Position numbers and translations under genes: made by a program. 64,000 nt of DNA from Prolixibacteraceae bacterium (GTDB lineage Bacteria; Bacteroidota; Bacteroidia; Bacteroidales; Prolixibacteraceae), in assembly GCA_025355875.1 (NCBI GenBank), contig JANXYV010000182.1:1-64000 (forward strand), in the 5' to 3' direction. The notes below the pieces were generated by a model. It ran no database searches, was not told where the DNA came from, and saw nothing but the letters and a program-made list of their open reading frames with translations. This document shows positions 26,064 to 34,310 of this stretch, in pieces (positions within the stretch are counted from its first letter, which is position 1; every line of letters begins with the position of its first letter).

Positions 26064-26882
26064 ATGAAAAAGCTATTAATTCTTTCAGTTTTCGCACTCT
26101 TCGCTTTTGCAAGTGCAAATGTTTTTGGACAGAACACAGGAGTCACTCCAACTGCTGGCTCTACTTTTACCTACTCAGTTACAAATCATCCAGGCAACTC
26201 CTATGCATGGTCGGTAACTAAGAGTACTCTTGGTGGCGCAACAACTGATGCGACAATTGGAAGCGCTGATCAAGCCACAACGACCATCACATGGGCTTCC
26301 TCGGTAGCAGTTAACGATATTTATTATGTACATTTGATTGAAACCGATGCAAAATTATGCTCTAACCAAAAGGTGCTGAAAGTGACCATTTCGGCCAGTC
26401 AGTTCTTCCTTGCAATTGCTGCTGGTCTATCATCACCAGCTTGCTATGATGGTGCAGTAGTTGTATCATTAGTTTCAGGCGATCCGCGTTACAACCATGG
26501 AAAAGCTACAGTTAGTTACACTGTTACTCCAACAGGATTAGGCTCGGCAACCAGTTATAAATTTAATTTGGCTGATATCTTGTCAAAAACTACAAATTTC
26601 GCATCGGTTCCAACGATTACATCAGGAAATGGGTCAATCGCTTCGGGTGTTGTCTCAGTGACCAATACAGCTGCTGTTACTATCCAATATGTTGTGACCA
26701 ACTCCAACTTGTATGATAATACATCTGATGCATCGGGTACATCTGCTAATTTCACACAAACAGTCAATATTTCTGGTGGAGTGACAAATCTTGGTGTTCC
26801 ATCTAATTCCGCTGCTCCAGGAGTTTATACCGATCATACTGATGTTGCCCGTCCTGCCACAACAGGCATTACAACGAACTAA
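26064..26882 (+). CDS. Small secreted two-domain cluster protein, copy B
   Basis: The 272-residue protein is a diverged full-length paralogue of the gene 46 bp upstream: signal peptide (ending NVFGQ), first domain with QNTGVTP, YAWSV, TITWAS and HLIETDAKLC, second domain beginning FFLAIAAGLSSPAC, and a matching C-terminus (TTGITTN). One or two Cys per domain are conserved between the copies. No sorting domain or lipobox. The 339-bp gap after it contains a stable hairpin, so this may be the last gene of one mRNA segment. Function unknown. Confidence 0.75.
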   Translation: MKKLLILSVFALFAFASANVFGQNTGVTPTAGSTFTYSVTNHPGNSYAWSVTKSTLGGATTDATIGSADQATTTITWASSVAVNDIYYVHLIETDAKLCSNQKVLKVTISASQFFLAIAAGLSSPACYDGAVVVSLVSGDPRYNHGKATVSYTVTPTGLGSATSYKFNLADILSKTTNFASVPTITSGNGSIASGVVSVTNTAAVTIQYVVTNSNLYDNTSDASGTSANFTQTVNISGGVTNLGVPSNSAAPGVYTDHTDVARPATTGITTN

Positions 26883-27221
26883 CATTTCGTTTTTTAAAGT
26901 TTTGATTTAATAGCTTTTATCAAGATACAGTCGTACCGGGCCGTGGGGATTTTCCTTGCGGTCCGGAGTCGGCTGATTGATACAGAAACGCTATTGGAAA
27001 AAAGTTTCGGGCAGATTGTGGGTCTGAAAGCTAATTAGGTGTGAGATTTTCCTGAAGGTTGTCCGGTTAAGCGTAATTACTATGCCAGCTTTACCTTTTT
27101 GGTTTGTGTATTCATTGAAGCAAAATCTATGCTCAATGAGTAGTTTCAGGCTTTCCCGTGAGCTTCGTGGCTTCATGGTCTGGCTGGTGGTATTCAAAAC
27201 TCACGAATTTAAAAGAGATAT
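26883..27221. other. 339-bp gap inside the surface-protein cluster
   Basis: It holds a hairpin at 26936-26966 and no promoter box that I trust. A 68-codon frame on the minus strand (26991-27197) is unrecognised and I leave it out. The next gene starts with GTG at 27222, overlapped by an ATGTGA at 27220. Confidence 0.5.
26936..26966 (+). terminator. Stable hairpin after the small secreted paralogues
   Basis: CCGGGCCG (26936-26943) pairs with CGGTCCGG (26959-26966), counting one G-U pair. No T-run follows, so it is probably an mRNA-stabilising or partial-termination hairpin rather than a full terminator. Confidence 0.4.
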
Positions 27222-28652
27222 GTGATCCGATACGGTCCAACATATAAGCGTCTGATACTGGCTATTTTGCTGGCATTTTGGTCTGTGACTTTTGTCATGG
27301 CTCAGGGCGGTATGGTTGTTCCCGAAGGAGAAACAAAGACTTACCAGGTTGATAACCATGCCGGAAGTTCCTACTTCTGGACGATATACAATGAACCTAC
27401 TTTCAATACTATTGCTTCGGATACCGAATTGAAAATTATTTCCGGAGAAAACTCGTCGTCGTTGGTGGTCAACTGGATAAAACCAGGAACCTACTATCCG
27501 ACAGTGGTTGAAACAGACCAGACTGGCTGCACCAATACAAAAGCAATTGTAATAACCGTTCAGGCGGGAAGCATCCCCTGGCCAGTAGCTAAAATCTCAA
27601 ACGAAACCGTGTTGATCGGAGGGATGGAAACTATTCTAACCGGTTCGTGCAAGGCGCTAATCATAGATGCAAGTTCCAGCACCGGTGTCGGACTGACTTT
27701 CAAATGGGAACCTTCCATTTATCTTGACAATCCGCTAAGTTCAACACCCATTTTTACACCTGGATCGACAACAACCTATCAATTGACGGTAACTGATAGT
27801 TACGGTCGTTCAAATTCGCTGTCGGTCGGAGTACAGGTTGCAGCAATGGTGAAGGCCAATGCCGGGGAACACTTGTATATGGATCAAAACCAATCCGCCA
27901 TGCTCGATGGTTCAAAAAGCTCGGGCGAAAACCTCAGCTATTATTGGCAAACCAGGAATGGCCATATTCTGGACGGAAGCGCAACCGCCCATCCAACGGT
28001 CGATCAGCCTGGAACCTATTTGTTGGCAGTTACTGATCAATATGGTTGCAGCGATAAAGATTCGGTTCTGGTGAGTTTGTATACCCAGGCCGTGAAAGAT
28101 ACTGCAAATACCAAAGTGAATGCGGCGATCGACATTAATGTGATGGCCAACGACATCCCTAAAAGAGGGTTGAATCCAGCTTCCCTGCGGATTATTACTG
28201 CTCCAAGAAACGGGCAGGCGATGGTTCTTGCTGATTCGATCATCTCCTATACGCCCGATCAGTATTTTATCGGTTCGGATGACTTTGTCTATTCTATATG
28301 CGACTATTTCCAAAATTGCGATCAGGCAATGGTTCTGGTGATCATCAATGATGTGCCGTTCTTTATTCCTGAAGCCTTTTCGCCCAACGGTGACGGCATA
28401 AACGACTTGTTTGAAATCAAAGGGCTGGAAAAATACAAATCAGTTTCAATTGAAATTTTTAACCGCTGGGGAAATATTGTCTTTCAGTCGAACAATTATG
28501 GGGTCGGAAACGGAAAAGACGGTTTCTGGGATGGGATTGGACAGAACCGCCAGGGGAATAATACAGGTCCGGTACCTACCGGAACTTATTTTTATGTTCT
28601 AAAAGCGGGAAATGATAAAAATATTGGCGGATCTATTTATTTAGACCGATAA
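27222..28652 (+). CDS. Surface protein with type-B T9SS (gliding-associated) sorting domain
   Basis: The 476-residue protein starts with GTG; the only nearby ATG (27220) runs straight into TGA. A signal peptide (to about residue 28, FVMAQ) precedes a domain shared with the two small upstream proteins (TYQVDNHAGSSYFWT, VVNWIKPGTYYPTVVETDQTGC). PKD/Ig-like domains follow (FKWEPS, NLSYYWQTRNG) and a cadherin-like segment. Residues about 375-476 form the type-B sorting domain: FIPEAFSPNGDGINDLF, IFNRWGNIVF, WDGIGQ and PTGTYFYVL. It should cross the outer membrane by T9SS and remain surface-linked. The PorP/SprF gene just downstream fits the known need of type-B domains for such a partner. Confidence 0.85.
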   Translation: MIRYGPTYKRLILAILLAFWSVTFVMAQGGMVVPEGETKTYQVDNHAGSSYFWTIYNEPTFNTIASDTELKIISGENSSSLVVNWIKPGTYYPTVVETDQTGCTNTKAIVITVQAGSIPWPVAKISNETVLIGGMETILTGSCKALIIDASSSTGVGLTFKWEPSIYLDNPLSSTPIFTPGSTTTYQLTVTDSYGRSNSLSVGVQVAAMVKANAGEHLYMDQNQSAMLDGSKSSGENLSYYWQTRNGHILDGSATAHPTVDQPGTYLLAVTDQYGCSDKDSVLVSLYTQAVKDTANTKVNAAIDINVMANDIPKRGLNPASLRIITAPRNGQAMVLADSIISYTPDQYFIGSDDFVYSICDYFQNCDQAMVLVIINDVPFFIPEAFSPNGDGINDLFEIKGLEKYKSVSIEIFNRWGNIVFQSNNYGVGNGKDGFWDGIGQNRQGNNTGPVPTGTYFYVLKAGNDKNIGGSIYLDR

Positions 28653-28856
28653 AAAAGGAAAGAGGAAAAGGAAAAAAGGAAAAGTACAATAAAAGATGGC
28701 TCCTGAGGAGCGAAATAGTTATTGAAGAAAAAAATTAAGCGATATAAATCGTTCGCGTGAAGAAGTTGATCATTATTCTGATCTCATTCCGGACGAAAGG
28801 AAACAGGCTTTATAAAAGAAGCCACATTAGGCAAAAGTAAATAGGAAAAGAAAAAA

Positions 28857-29816
28857 TTGAAGAAACATAGTCACATAGCGCATCTTATAAATCTGTTTTC
28901 CAGGATCACTCTGGCATTCGGACTGATTTTTTGTGCCCTTCAATCTATGGCGCAACAGGATCCGATGTACACTCAGTATATGGAAAATCTGGTTACAATC
29001 AATCCGGCCTATGCAGGTTCAAAAGATATGCTGAGCGTGATGGCGGTGTCGCGCAACCAATGGGTTTCATTGCCCAATGCCCCTGTTTCGAGAACTCTTA
29101 CGGTCAATTCGCCTATCCGGCAGGAAAAAATGGGACTTGGATTCTCTGTTTTGGCCGATCAGGTTGGCCCAATCAAACAAACCGGTTTTTATGTCGACTA
29201 TGCGTATAAATTGTATTTCAGCAAGGAACGGACTCTCGCTCTGGGAATGAAGGGCGGTGTTAATTTTTACGATGCCAGCCTCACCAATCTTTCGACCAAC
29301 GATCCGAACGATCCGGTTTTTGCCAGCGATATTAACCGTAATTTCCTGCCAAACTTCGGAGTTGGGGCATTCTTCTATGCGACCCGTTATTATGTAGGTT
29401 TGTCGGTTCCCAAGTTAATTGAGAATGAGATCAATCGAAATGAGGTTAGCACTCAACACGTAAGCACAGAAATGATGCATGTGTTTTTTATGTCAGGGTA
29501 TGTATTTGATGTAAATAGAATTGTTAAATTTAAACCTTCCATTTTGGCGAAATATGTAAAGAACGCACCGGTCTCGGTTGATTTGGGCGCGACTTTTTTA
29601 TTTTATGATCGGTTATGGTTGGGAACTATATACAGGGTTGGAGACTCATTCGGGGGCTTGTGTCAGATTCAGGCCACGAATCAGTTAAAAATTGGCTATT
29701 CGTACGATTACCCAACCAATCAGCTGGGGGCCTATAACAATGGAACCCATGAGATTATGGTTAGTTACGATTTCAACCTCAAACCAGGCAGAGTTAGGTC
29801 ACCACGGTATTTCTAA
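28857..29816 (+). CDS. PorP/SprF family outer membrane protein of T9SS
   Basis: The 319-residue protein matches PorP/SprF: signal peptide (ending QSMAQ), the N-terminal QDPMYTQYMEN and INPAYAGSKD motifs, then alternating beta strands of an outer-membrane barrel (VGVGAF-type strands, IGYSYDYP near the end). SprF-type proteins handle T9SS cargo with type-B sorting domains, and such a cargo is the gene just upstream. The start is TTG after AGGAAAAG; no upstream ATG exists in frame and the first ATG would cut the signal peptide. The gap before it (28653-28856) is purine-rich with a GCTCC/GGAGC hairpin near 28706. Confidence 0.88.
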   Translation: MKKHSHIAHLINLFSRITLAFGLIFCALQSMAQQDPMYTQYMENLVTINPAYAGSKDMLSVMAVSRNQWVSLPNAPVSRTLTVNSPIRQEKMGLGFSVLADQVGPIKQTGFYVDYAYKLYFSKERTLALGMKGGVNFYDASLTNLSTNDPNDPVFASDINRNFLPNFGVGAFFYATRYYVGLSVPKLIENEINRNEVSTQHVSTEMMHVFFMSGYVFDVNRIVKFKPSILAKYVKNAPVSVDLGATFLFYDRLWLGTIYRVGDSFGGLCQIQATNQLKIGYSYDYPTNQLGAYNNGTHEIMVSYDFNLKPGRVRSPRYF

Positions 29817-29832
29817 GTATATAAAAACATTC

Positions 29833-31836
29833 ATGGCAAGAGTTTTTTACATATTTCTATTAGGAATGCTTTTAAGCTTCATTAGTCCGGTTCAGGGCTA
29901 TGGGCAGAAATTGACAACCAAATTGGCTGATAAAAGCTTCGACGAATTTGCCTTCGTGGAAGCCATCGAGCTTTATGAATACGCATATAAAAAAGACACT
30001 ACCGATAATTACCTTATACAGCGGCTCGCCGAATCGAACCGGAATATCGGAAATACCGAACAAGTTGAAAAATGGCTAAAGAAACTGATCGACCGGAAAG
30101 TGGAAAAGCCGGATGATATTTTTAATTATTCGCAGGCTTTAAAAAGCAACGGCAAATACCTTCAGGCCGAAATCTGGCTGAAAGAGTATTCTGAATTAAG
30201 GCCTGAAGACGGGAGGGTCAACATCCAGGTTTCTATCCTTGAATACATTCAGTTCCTGATGCGCGATTCGGCCAATTACCAGATCAGGAACGTAGCCTTA
30301 AATACCATCGGTTCCGACATGGGGCCAGCCTTTTACAAAGACCAGCTTGTTTTTTCATCGACTTCCATTGGGACCAAATCAGGGGCAAACTATAAATGGA
30401 ACGAACTTCCCTACCTTCATTTATATTCAGCAAAAATCAATCCTGACGGCGATTTGAGCTCTCCCGTGCCCTTTGCTCCGAAGTTGAAGACTGCCTATCA
30501 CGACGGCCCCGTCTCTTTTGACGAGAAAAAAGGGATCATCTATTTAACCCGGAACAATTTTGTCAAAGGTAAAGTGTCGAAGAGTAGGGAAGATGTGGTA
30601 AACCTGAAAGTATTTCTCGGAAAACTTGAAAAAGGCGAGTGGACCTTGACCGGGAGTTTTCCATTCAACAGCAATGAATATTCGGTGGGGCACCCCAGCA
30701 TCGACGGGACCGGCACAATTCTGTATTTTGCATCCGACATGCCCGGCGGTTACGGCAAATCCGATCTGTATTTCAGTGTGTTTTCCAATGGACAGTGGAG
30801 CAAACCTTTTAATCTGGGACCAAAGATCAATACTGAAGGGAATGAATTTTTCCCCTTCATCAGCAGCGATGGAGTATTGTATTTTTCCAGCGACGGACAT
30901 GGCGGGCTGGGAGGACTGGATATTTATTTCTCGGTTCCTGAACGGGGAGTTTTTAGCAGTATCCAAAACATGGGATACCCGGTCAACTCTTCCAAAGATG
31001 ATTTCGGACTGGCCCTTGATTCAACAGGAATCAAAGGATATTTCAGTTCGAACAGAAGTGGAGGCAAAGGCAACGACGATTTGTATTTCCTGAAAATATT
31101 GCATGTTCCGGTCATCATCCGGGGCACAATCAAGGATCGTGACTCCAGAGATGTTTTGTCGGATGCCGCGGTGAACGTGGTTGACGAGAATGGAAAAATC
31201 ATCAAATCGAGCACTACTCGTGCCGATGGACAGTTCGAATTTGAAGTTAACAAGGGGCCGCAGTACATTGTCAAAGTTAGTAAGGAATTCTATATCGAAA
31301 ACGAAAAGACAGTGATTACCTCCACCCTTCGCCCGAACGACGAAGCATTTGCAGAAATATTTCTTGAACAGAAAGTCGAAGAAAACAATGCACCTGCGCC
31401 GAAAAGCATGGAGGAAGAAAATGGAGTGGCCTTGCAGGTAGTCGAATTGGAATATATCAATTATGCACTTGACCAAACGGAAATAAAACCGGAGGCAGCC
31501 AAAGCTCTTGATAAACTGATTGCATTGATGAAAGAGTTCCCGGACCTTGAAATCAGGGTCGAATCGCATACCGATTCACGCGGGAGCGACGAATACAATA
31601 TGCTGCTTTCAAAAAGGCGCGCGCGTGCTGCTTTTGATTACCTGGTTACCAAAGGGATTGACCCAAACCGAATGCTTTATCAGGGATATGGCGAAACCCG
31701 TTTGCTGAACAAATGTGCCAATGGAGTTGAATGCACCGAAGAACAACATGAAGTCAACCGACGGTCGATCGTAAAGGTGGTGCGAAAAGGAGAATACCAG
31801 GAAAAACGAGGGCAGAAAAGCATCTACTACTTCTAG
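29833..31836 (+). CDS. PorE-like TPR/PD40/OmpA periplasmic protein
   Basis: The 667-residue protein has a signal peptide (to about residue 24), TPR-like repeats (about 30-155), WD40/PD40-type beta-propeller repeats (about 160-440: SSDMPGGYGKSDLYF, SSDGHGGLGGLDIYF, SSNRSGGKGNDDLYF), a carboxypeptidase-regulatory-like domain (about 445-530) and a C-terminal OmpA domain with a TDSRGSDEYN peptidoglycan-binding motif. This order matches PorE of Porphyromonas, an accessory T9SS protein. The Met at 29833 is chosen over one at 29692, because the latter overlaps the upstream gene and lacks a signal peptide. It would link the outer-membrane complex to peptidoglycan. Confidence 0.87.
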   Translation: MARVFYIFLLGMLLSFISPVQGYGQKLTTKLADKSFDEFAFVEAIELYEYAYKKDTTDNYLIQRLAESNRNIGNTEQVEKWLKKLIDRKVEKPDDIFNYSQALKSNGKYLQAEIWLKEYSELRPEDGRVNIQVSILEYIQFLMRDSANYQIRNVALNTIGSDMGPAFYKDQLVFSSTSIGTKSGANYKWNELPYLHLYSAKINPDGDLSSPVPFAPKLKTAYHDGPVSFDEKKGIIYLTRNNFVKGKVSKSREDVVNLKVFLGKLEKGEWTLTGSFPFNSNEYSVGHPSIDGTGTILYFASDMPGGYGKSDLYFSVFSNGQWSKPFNLGPKINTEGNEFFPFISSDGVLYFSSDGHGGLGGLDIYFSVPERGVFSSIQNMGYPVNSSKDDFGLALDSTGIKGYFSSNRSGGKGNDDLYFLKILHVPVIIRGTIKDRDSRDVLSDAAVNVVDENGKIIKSSTTRADGQFEFEVNKGPQYIVKVSKEFYIENEKTVITSTLRPNDEAFAEIFLEQKVEENNAPAPKSMEEENGVALQVVELEYINYALDQTEIKPEAAKALDKLIALMKEFPDLEIRVESHTDSRGSDEYNMLLSKRRARAAFDYLVTKGIDPNRMLYQGYGETRLLNKCANGVECTEEQHEVNRRSIVKVVRKGEYQEKRGQKSIYYF

Positions 31837-31892
31837 GATTAAGACGAAAGTTTTCAATAAAAGTCAACAATCGGACGGAATTATGGTTCTAA

Positions 31893-32882
31893 TTGGAGAT
31901 CAATGGTTTTACACTAAAAACATTGAAATTGAAAAACTTCGTAAAAAACACTTTTCTTGGCCTGAAATATTGGGTTTGGAGAGAAAATCAGAAAAAAGCC
32001 GACTTCGGGAATCCAACTTTTATTGAGGACTTCAATAATCCGCACTATCGCGTTTCAGACCTGAATTTATATTCCAGCGATATGATAACCCTGAAGGAGA
32101 ATGTTCAGGTAAAGGAAGGCAAGCTTTTGCTTCACACCTGGTACGAGAACCGGGAATTCTCGAGCTGGTGGGGAACAGCAAAAAAAACATGGTCGATTGG
32201 CTATATTCAGTACGATCATCCTGTTTTTCCTTATGGAATCTGGTCGGTACGATGTAAATTGCCTGGCGATCCTGACGCGTGGCCCGCCATTTGGTTGCTC
32301 AGGGAACGCCATCCCGAGAAGGAAACCAAGATAGATCTGGGAAATTCTCATGGAGTGGAAGACAATGTACTTTTCCTTCCTGACTGGACCAATCAGCGGG
32401 TTGAATTAAACTGGTATGTCTGGTTCGATCAGGAAGTGGTTGGATTTGTTTCAGGGCTTGACAAATCTGGCCGGAAAATAACTGTTGACAGGCCAATCCC
32501 GGGTATTGAAGGTAGAAGAATTTATGCGTCGCCTGATCATATTACGCCGGAAGTTGATTTTATGGAGATCATGGACCGAAAGATACAACATACCGTTCAT
32601 TACGGTTATTCTAACCAGGTATACCGGACGACAGAATGGAATGTAAAACGGGGAAAACCTAACCTGAATAAAGAATACGAGTTTGCGGTCGAATTGACCA
32701 AAACAGGGTACCGTTTTTACATCGACCGGGTGCTGACAGCCGTGCTTTCCGATCCAGAATCAATTTCAGACTCGGGTGCCTACCTGATCATCAATAACGC
32801 AAAGCACGAAGGAATTACCCAAGGCGATAATTCTGTTTTCGAAATATCCGAGGTGAAGTTTTACCAGAAATCAGGTGACTGA
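31893..32882 (+). CDS. GH16-like family protein with a large insert
   Basis: The 329-residue protein resembles glycoside hydrolase family 16 (laminarinase/agarase/porphyranase class). The pattern FPYGIWSVRCKLPG, WPAIWLL, then the catalytic ExDxxE signature as EVDFME (E220, D222, E225) and TVHYGY is recognisable. About 55 extra residues separate WPAIWLL from EVDFME; family members usually have them close together. I see no signal peptide, which is odd for this family. The start is TTG at 31893, with another TTG at 31926; both leave the N-terminus uncertain. It may be a carbohydrate-active enzyme of the cluster, or its position may be incidental. Confidence 0.65.
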   Translation: MEINGFTLKTLKLKNFVKNTFLGLKYWVWRENQKKADFGNPTFIEDFNNPHYRVSDLNLYSSDMITLKENVQVKEGKLLLHTWYENREFSSWWGTAKKTWSIGYIQYDHPVFPYGIWSVRCKLPGDPDAWPAIWLLRERHPEKETKIDLGNSHGVEDNVLFLPDWTNQRVELNWYVWFDQEVVGFVSGLDKSGRKITVDRPIPGIEGRRIYASPDHITPEVDFMEIMDRKIQHTVHYGYSNQVYRTTEWNVKRGKPNLNKEYEFAVELTKTGYRFYIDRVLTAVLSDPESISDSGAYLIINNAKHEGITQGDNSVFEISEVKFYQKSGD

Positions 32883-32967
32883 TTGTCATTGCTGCAGTTG
32901 ACCCCTTACGAAATTGTACGGAATAAATTCCTGAAACGGAGGGCAATTAAATTGTCTTTCCGGTGGT

Positions 32968-34272
32968 TTACCACCAGCGGATTCCGGCTAATCTGCAAAG
33001 CGTCATCCGGGAGAGCAACAGGTTGTATTCGAACTGAAGCTGACTGAGTTGTGCATCTTTAAAATTCGAAACGGCGGTTAACAGTTCCAGGTTGGTGATC
33101 ACCCCATATTTATAGCGTTCTGTTGCCAGGTCCTGGGCAAGTTGAGCCTGCGTGATCAGGGTATCAGCGCTGGCAAGCTTTTTCTGGTTCTTGCCAATAT
33201 CATCCATGGCATTCAGTAAATCTTTGTTTAGAATTGCTTTTTGGGTTTCGAATGCCTGTTGTGAAGCGTGCTGATTGATGACTGCCATTTTGCGCTGATA
33301 GCCAGGACGCGATGATGGAAGAATCGGTATGGTCAGGCCAAGTCCGGCAAAATAATTGAAACTGATTTGGTCGATGCTCGGCATGTATCCATTCCGGTAA
33401 CCCAGTCCGCCCAGCAGATTAAGGACAGGCAAGCGACTGCGATCCGCCGAAAGGATATCCCAGCCGGCCATTTTAATTTTATCGCCCGCAATGCGAAGCT
33501 CGGGATTATTCTCGCGGGCCATGGCCGAAACCGAATCAGTCACCAGATTGAAGACCAATGTATTAAAGCTGGTATCGTTCAGATAGTCTTTTCCTGAAAT
33601 TCCGGTCAGCATTCCCAGCATGTTATACTGATTGCTGAGCTGAGCCTTCAGCTCGGTATAAAAATTTCCGGCGTTGGTCAGTTTTACTTCGGTCGAAACC
33701 AGGTCGTATTTCAGGGCATCGCCGTTTTTCACCTTCACGTTGATTTGTTGTAAGGTAGACTGTAGCAGATTAATTTGTTCCTGTTGCACGGTCAGGCTTT
33801 TATTCAGGAAAAGAATGGCGTAATAAATCTGTGCGACCTGGTAAGCCAGGTTTATCTTGAACCCGTCCAGATTGTCTTTCGAGATATCCAGGTCGCTTAT
33901 TGCTTTATTCACCTGCGGATTTATTTTGAAATCGATCAAGGGCTGAGCCAGACTGAAGGAAGCATTGTAATTGTTGGCCGGCTGAATGTTGACATTTTTG
34001 GTTTGACCGTCACCGGTCGAAAATGGAATATATGGTGTAGGATATTGAAGACGATAGGAGAGATCGCCCATGGCCGTGGGTAAATATGCAGCCTTTCCCA
34101 GATCAACTTTTACCTCGTTCAGACTTACCTGATCGTTCATTTCTCCTACCTTCGGGTATGCCAGAAAGGCCTGATCAACCAATTTTTTCAGGCTTTCCGG
34201 AACTTTTATTTCCTGGGCCGAAATCAGGCTGACGGTCAAAACGAAGGAAATGATCAAAAACAGTGCTTTCAT
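32968..34272 (-). CDS. TolC-family outer membrane efflux protein
   Basis: The product (about 434 residues) matches the TolC/OEP fold: a signal peptide beginning at the Met used here (MKALFLIISFVLTVSLISAQ) and two long helical halves with coiled-coil heptads (LNKSLTVQQEQINLLQSTL) separated by beta strands. The Met at 34299 would add nine residues without purpose. It would form the outer-membrane channel of a tripartite pump with the MFS and HlyD genes upstream in the same direction (38-bp and 8-bp gaps). Confidence 0.88.
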   Translation of the reverse strand: MKALFLIISFVLTVSLISAQEIKVPESLKKLVDQAFLAYPKVGEMNDQVSLNEVKVDLGKAAYLPTAMGDLSYRLQYPTPYIPFSTGDGQTKNVNIQPANNYNASFSLAQPLIDFKINPQVNKAISDLDISKDNLDGFKINLAYQVAQIYYAILFLNKSLTVQQEQINLLQSTLQQINVKVKNGDALKYDLVSTEVKLTNAGNFYTELKAQLSNQYNMLGMLTGISGKDYLNDTSFNTLVFNLVTDSVSAMARENNPELRIAGDKIKMAGWDILSADRSRLPVLNLLGGLGYRNGYMPSIDQISFNYFAGLGLTIPILPSSRPGYQRKMAVINQHASQQAFETQKAILNKDLLNAMDDIGKNQKKLASADTLITQAQLAQDLATERYKYGVITNLELLTAVSNFKDAQLSQLQFEYNLLLSRMTLCRLAGIRWW

Positions 34273-34310
34273 GGTATTCGTTGTTAAATTTTGCTTCAAT
34301 TCTAAAAAAC

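Noticed and set aside
26991-27197. 68-codon frame on the minus strand in the cluster gap
   Set aside because: Not similar to any family I know, lies antisense in an operon, and has no clear ribosome site.
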